Made by a program: the position numbers and the translations under genes. Below the pieces are notes generated by a model, which was not told the DNA's origin, ran no database searches, and saw only the letters and a list, made by a program, of their open reading frames with translations. A stretch of DNA of 7,711 nucleotides from Methylovulum sp. (GTDB taxonomy: Bacteria > Pseudomonadota > Gammaproteobacteria > Methylococcales > Methylomonadaceae): the NCBI GenBank assembly GCA_004299465.1, contig SCST01000509.1, forward strand, positions 1 through 7,711, read 5' to 3'. This document shows, piece by piece, positions 5,904 through 7,711 of this stretch (positions within the stretch are counted from its first letter, which is position 1; the number at the start of each line of letters is the position of its first letter).

Positions 5904-7147
5904 CAGCTCAGCATTAGACCTAAACCCACGGCTGTCACTAATGTCCCGGCGACTCTGCCACCTAAGACTAATCCGCCGATAGCCGCTGAAAAAACGCTTT
6001 TGATTAATGAATTTACCGTGACCGCAATGACAATTGCCCGTGCCGCTACCTGAATATCCAATCCCTCCTGGCTCATGCGCGCCAAGCTTAGGGTAACGGG
6101 ATCGACATCGGCTAAGCCGGCTGCTGCTGCGAGAGCATACGTTCCCATATCGCCAAAATAGGCTTTCAACAAATTAGACAACAGCAGGATAACGACTAAA
6201 AATATACCGAATTTCAGTGCCATGCCTATCTGGAAAGGATTTTCCAGGCTCATTTCCTCGCTGGTCCTAAATTCACGCGCATTCCGCCAGAGCAGAAAGG
6301 CAAGCAGGTAAGTAACAAGGCTCATGACCAGCAGGGAAGGCAATAGCAAGCGGCACAGCGCTTGATTCATAATCGATGTCAACAATAGGGTGCGTACGAA
6401 CAGCGTTGCGCAAGCCGTCAAAATGCCGGCCGATAATGCGTTCTCTCCGCCCGGATAATGTTTTGATAAACGCGAGAGATTAAGCGTAACGGCGGTTGAA
6501 GAAACCAGTCCGCCAAAAACACCCGTCAAAATAGGACCGTGACGGTCACCGACTATCCTGATGGCAAAATAGCCCAGGTAAGAAATACCGGCTATCAACA
6601 CGACCATCCACCAGATATGGTAAGGGTTAAAGGCTCGCCACGGCCCATAACCCTGATCCGGCAGCACCGGCAGCATCACCACTGAGATCAGCAATAACTG
6701 CAAGGTCGCATTTAATTCATGCTGCTCCAGTTTTTTTACCCACTCGTGCAGCAAGGGCTTAAAACTCAGCAGCGATGTGATAATGACTGCCGTGGCGCAG
6801 GAGAGCGTGACATGACCGAAAACTATCAATGCCCCTAAGGTAAAAGTAATCAACGAAGCGATAATGCCGGTAATGCTGAAGTCTTCAAATTTATCGAGAC
6901 TTTTGCTGTAAGCGACCAGCAACACCAAGGTTAGCCCTAAAAAAGCAAAACCCATTAATGATGTGCTGGTTTGCTGGGCTAATAGTCCCCAAAGCGCACC
7001 CAGCAGGCTGATGAGTCCGTAAGTACGTAACCCTGCAACGCGCAGGCCTTCATCGCGGTTGCGAGTGCGCCAGCCGCGTTCGAGGCCGATAAGTAGGCCT
7101 ATAGCCAGTGCTATGCCTAAGAGTTTGAAGTTTTCCAAATCAGTCAT
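5903..7147 (-). CDS. MgtC/SapB-DUF4010 family integral membrane protein
   Basis: A 414 aa, highly hydrophobic protein with about ten or more predicted membrane segments (for example around 8-23, 42-58, 65-80, 92-110, 115-128, 146-162, 178-197, 240-259, 268-287, 312-327, 370-390 and 395-413). The N-terminal part has the MgtC/SapB signature: GLLIGLERGWR (17-27) and a GLRTYGL stretch (39-45). The C-terminal half is DUF4010-like, with GPILTGVFGGLVSSTAVTL (204-222) and GLADVDPVTLS (344-354). Biochemical function is not established for this two-domain family; a role in ion or metabolite transport is only a suggestion. Its ATG (7147-7145) overlaps the stop of the upstream GNAT gene by 8 bp (ATGACTGA), implying translational coupling; a weak GGAAA lies 9 nt before the start. 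It converges on ppiD. Confidence 0.9.
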   Translation of the reverse strand: MTDLENFKLLGIALAIGLLIGLERGWRTRNRDEGLRVAGLRTYGLISLLGALWGLLAQQTSTSLMGFAFLGLTLVLLVAYSKSLDKFEDFSITGIIASLITFTLGALIVFGHVTLSCATAVIITSLLSFKPLLHEWVKKLEQHELNATLQLLLISVVMLPVLPDQGYGPWRAFNPYHIWWMVVLIAGISYLGYFAIRIVGDRHGPILTGVFGGLVSSTAVTLNLSRLSKHYPGGENALSAGILTACATLFVRTLLLTSIMNQALCRLLLPSLLVMSLVTYLLAFLLWRNAREFRTSEEMSLENPFQIGMALKFGIFLVVILLLSNLLKAYFGDMGTYALAAAAGLADVDPVTLSLARMSQEGLDIQVAARAIVIAVTVNSLIKSVFSAAIGGLVLGGRVAGTLVTAVGLGLMLS

Positions 7148-7616
7148 GTCGGGCTGTTTCCATTGGCGAATCGTTCAGTGCGAGACGTAGCGGAATCATT
7201 GCCGAGCGGCAAAAGCCATGCCGCTGATAAAAGCGTTGCGCGGATTCATTATCGCTATCAGTAAGCAAGGTAATACGCTTGCAACCGTTCAGCCGCGCGA
7301 CTTCAATGGCGTGCTCAAGCAGGCTGGAGCCTGTTCCCAGACCGCGCGCATCGGGTGCAACGACCATGTCTTCAAGCAGCGCCACACGAGCGCCGAGCGC
7401 AGTAGAGACGGTGTATAGCAGGCTGACCATGCCGATAATCCGCCGGTCCAGGCGGGCGACGCTGACCAGTCCTGATTCAGGATGGTTGATAATGTGGGCC
7501 AAACCTCGGCTTTGGGCATCGTAATCGGGAGCGAAGTCAGCTTCTTGAGAAAACAGGGTATCCAGTAGTTTACATAATGCCGGAATATCAGAGAGGTGCG
7601 CAGCGGTGATTTGCAT
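7140..7616 (-). CDS. GNAT-family N-acetyltransferase
   Basis: A 158 aa protein from the ATG at 7616-7614, the usual size of a single-domain GNAT enzyme, which transfers an acetyl group from acetyl-CoA to an amine. The beginning MQITAAHLSDIPALCKLL matches a first beta strand and helix. The acetyl-CoA pyrophosphate-binding motif is VAPDARGLGTG (86-96, RGLGTG being the core), preceded by LEDMVV, and the C-terminal FYQRHGF (129-135) supplies the likely general acid Tyr130. The substrate cannot be predicted. The frame stays open upstream to a TTG at 7709, but the extra residues do not resemble a GNAT domain, so 7616 is preferred even though its Shine-Dalgarno is poor. It is the first gene of a two-gene unit with the DUF4010 protein. 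Confidence 0.9.
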   Translation of the reverse strand: MQITAAHLSDIPALCKLLDTLFSQEADFAPDYDAQSRGLAHIINHPESGLVSVARLDRRIIGMVSLLYTVSTALGARVALLEDMVVAPDARGLGTGSSLLEHAIEVARLNGCKRITLLTDSDNESAQRFYQRHGFCRSAMIPLRLALNDSPMETARHD

Positions 7617-7650
7617 GAGTGTGCCAGATTGAAAGTAAGCATTGGGCAGG

Positions 7651-7679
7651 ATAATGTCTCTTTTTGCGGTGCCGGGCAA
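7651..7679 (-). promoter_or_regulatory. Possible promoter of the GNAT-DUF4010 operon
   Basis: On the minus strand TTGCCC (7679-7674) and CATTAT (7656-7651) are separated by 17 bp, each matching four of six consensus positions. Transcription would begin near 7645, about 28 nt before the GNAT start. It is a modest match close to the window edge, so a promoter further upstream is also possible. Confidence 0.3.
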
Positions 7680-7711
7680 GTCAGGACGGCTGAGGCGCGC
7701 CGCAGGCAATA

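Noticed and set aside
7218..7524. Plus-strand open frames near the right edge, and a 117-codon minus-strand frame at 7289-7642
   Set aside because: All overlap the GNAT gene, whose acetyl-CoA motif RGLGTG and C-terminal FYQRHGF establish the true frame.

Overview
The window looks like a piece of a gammaproteobacterial chromosome. Lon, HU and PpiD all resemble gammaproteobacterial proteins along their full length, and the order lon - hupB - tRNA - tRNA - ppiD is a conserved housekeeping arrangement in that class. Base composition is moderate and even. A methanotroph-like (Methylococcales) or related environmental lineage is my guess from general impression only; no gene here proves it.

Layout: (1) 1-499, minus strand: the N-terminal 166 residues of a TetR-family regulator, cut by the left edge. 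(2) 500-862: a long non-coding region holding the TetR promoter and candidate lon promoters, including an overlapping sigma70/sigma32-like site at 785-813. (3) 863-3280, plus: lon, the ATP-dependent protease. (4) 3281-3469: a hairpin after lon, then a strong hupB promoter embedded in repeated CCAGT/ACTGG half-sites, then a structured leader. (5) 3470-3742: hupB (HU beta-like), followed after only 12 bp by tRNA-Val(TAC) and tRNA-Asp(GTC), closed by a strong terminator at 3922-3959. (6) 3990-5867: ppiD, a membrane-anchored periplasmic folding factor. (7) 5880-5903: a hairpin that can terminate convergent transcription from both sides. (8) 5903-7616, minus: a two-gene, translationally overlapping unit, a GNAT acetyltransferase followed by a polytopic MgtC/SapB-DUF4010 membrane protein.

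The plus-strand core is a protein quality-control and nucleoid block: Lon degrades damaged and regulatory proteins (HU subunits are known Lon substrates in E. coli), HU compacts DNA, and PpiD assists proteins leaving the Sec translocon. The two tRNA genes probably share the hupB transcript. The minus-strand operon has no obvious functional link to it.

I found no new defence, mobile or CRISPR-like system. The most useful second looks are the hupB promoter repeats, the probable hupB-tRNA co-transcription, the PpiD parvulin domain that keeps its histidines, the NemR-like cysteine in the TetR protein, and the candidate heat-shock promoter of lon.
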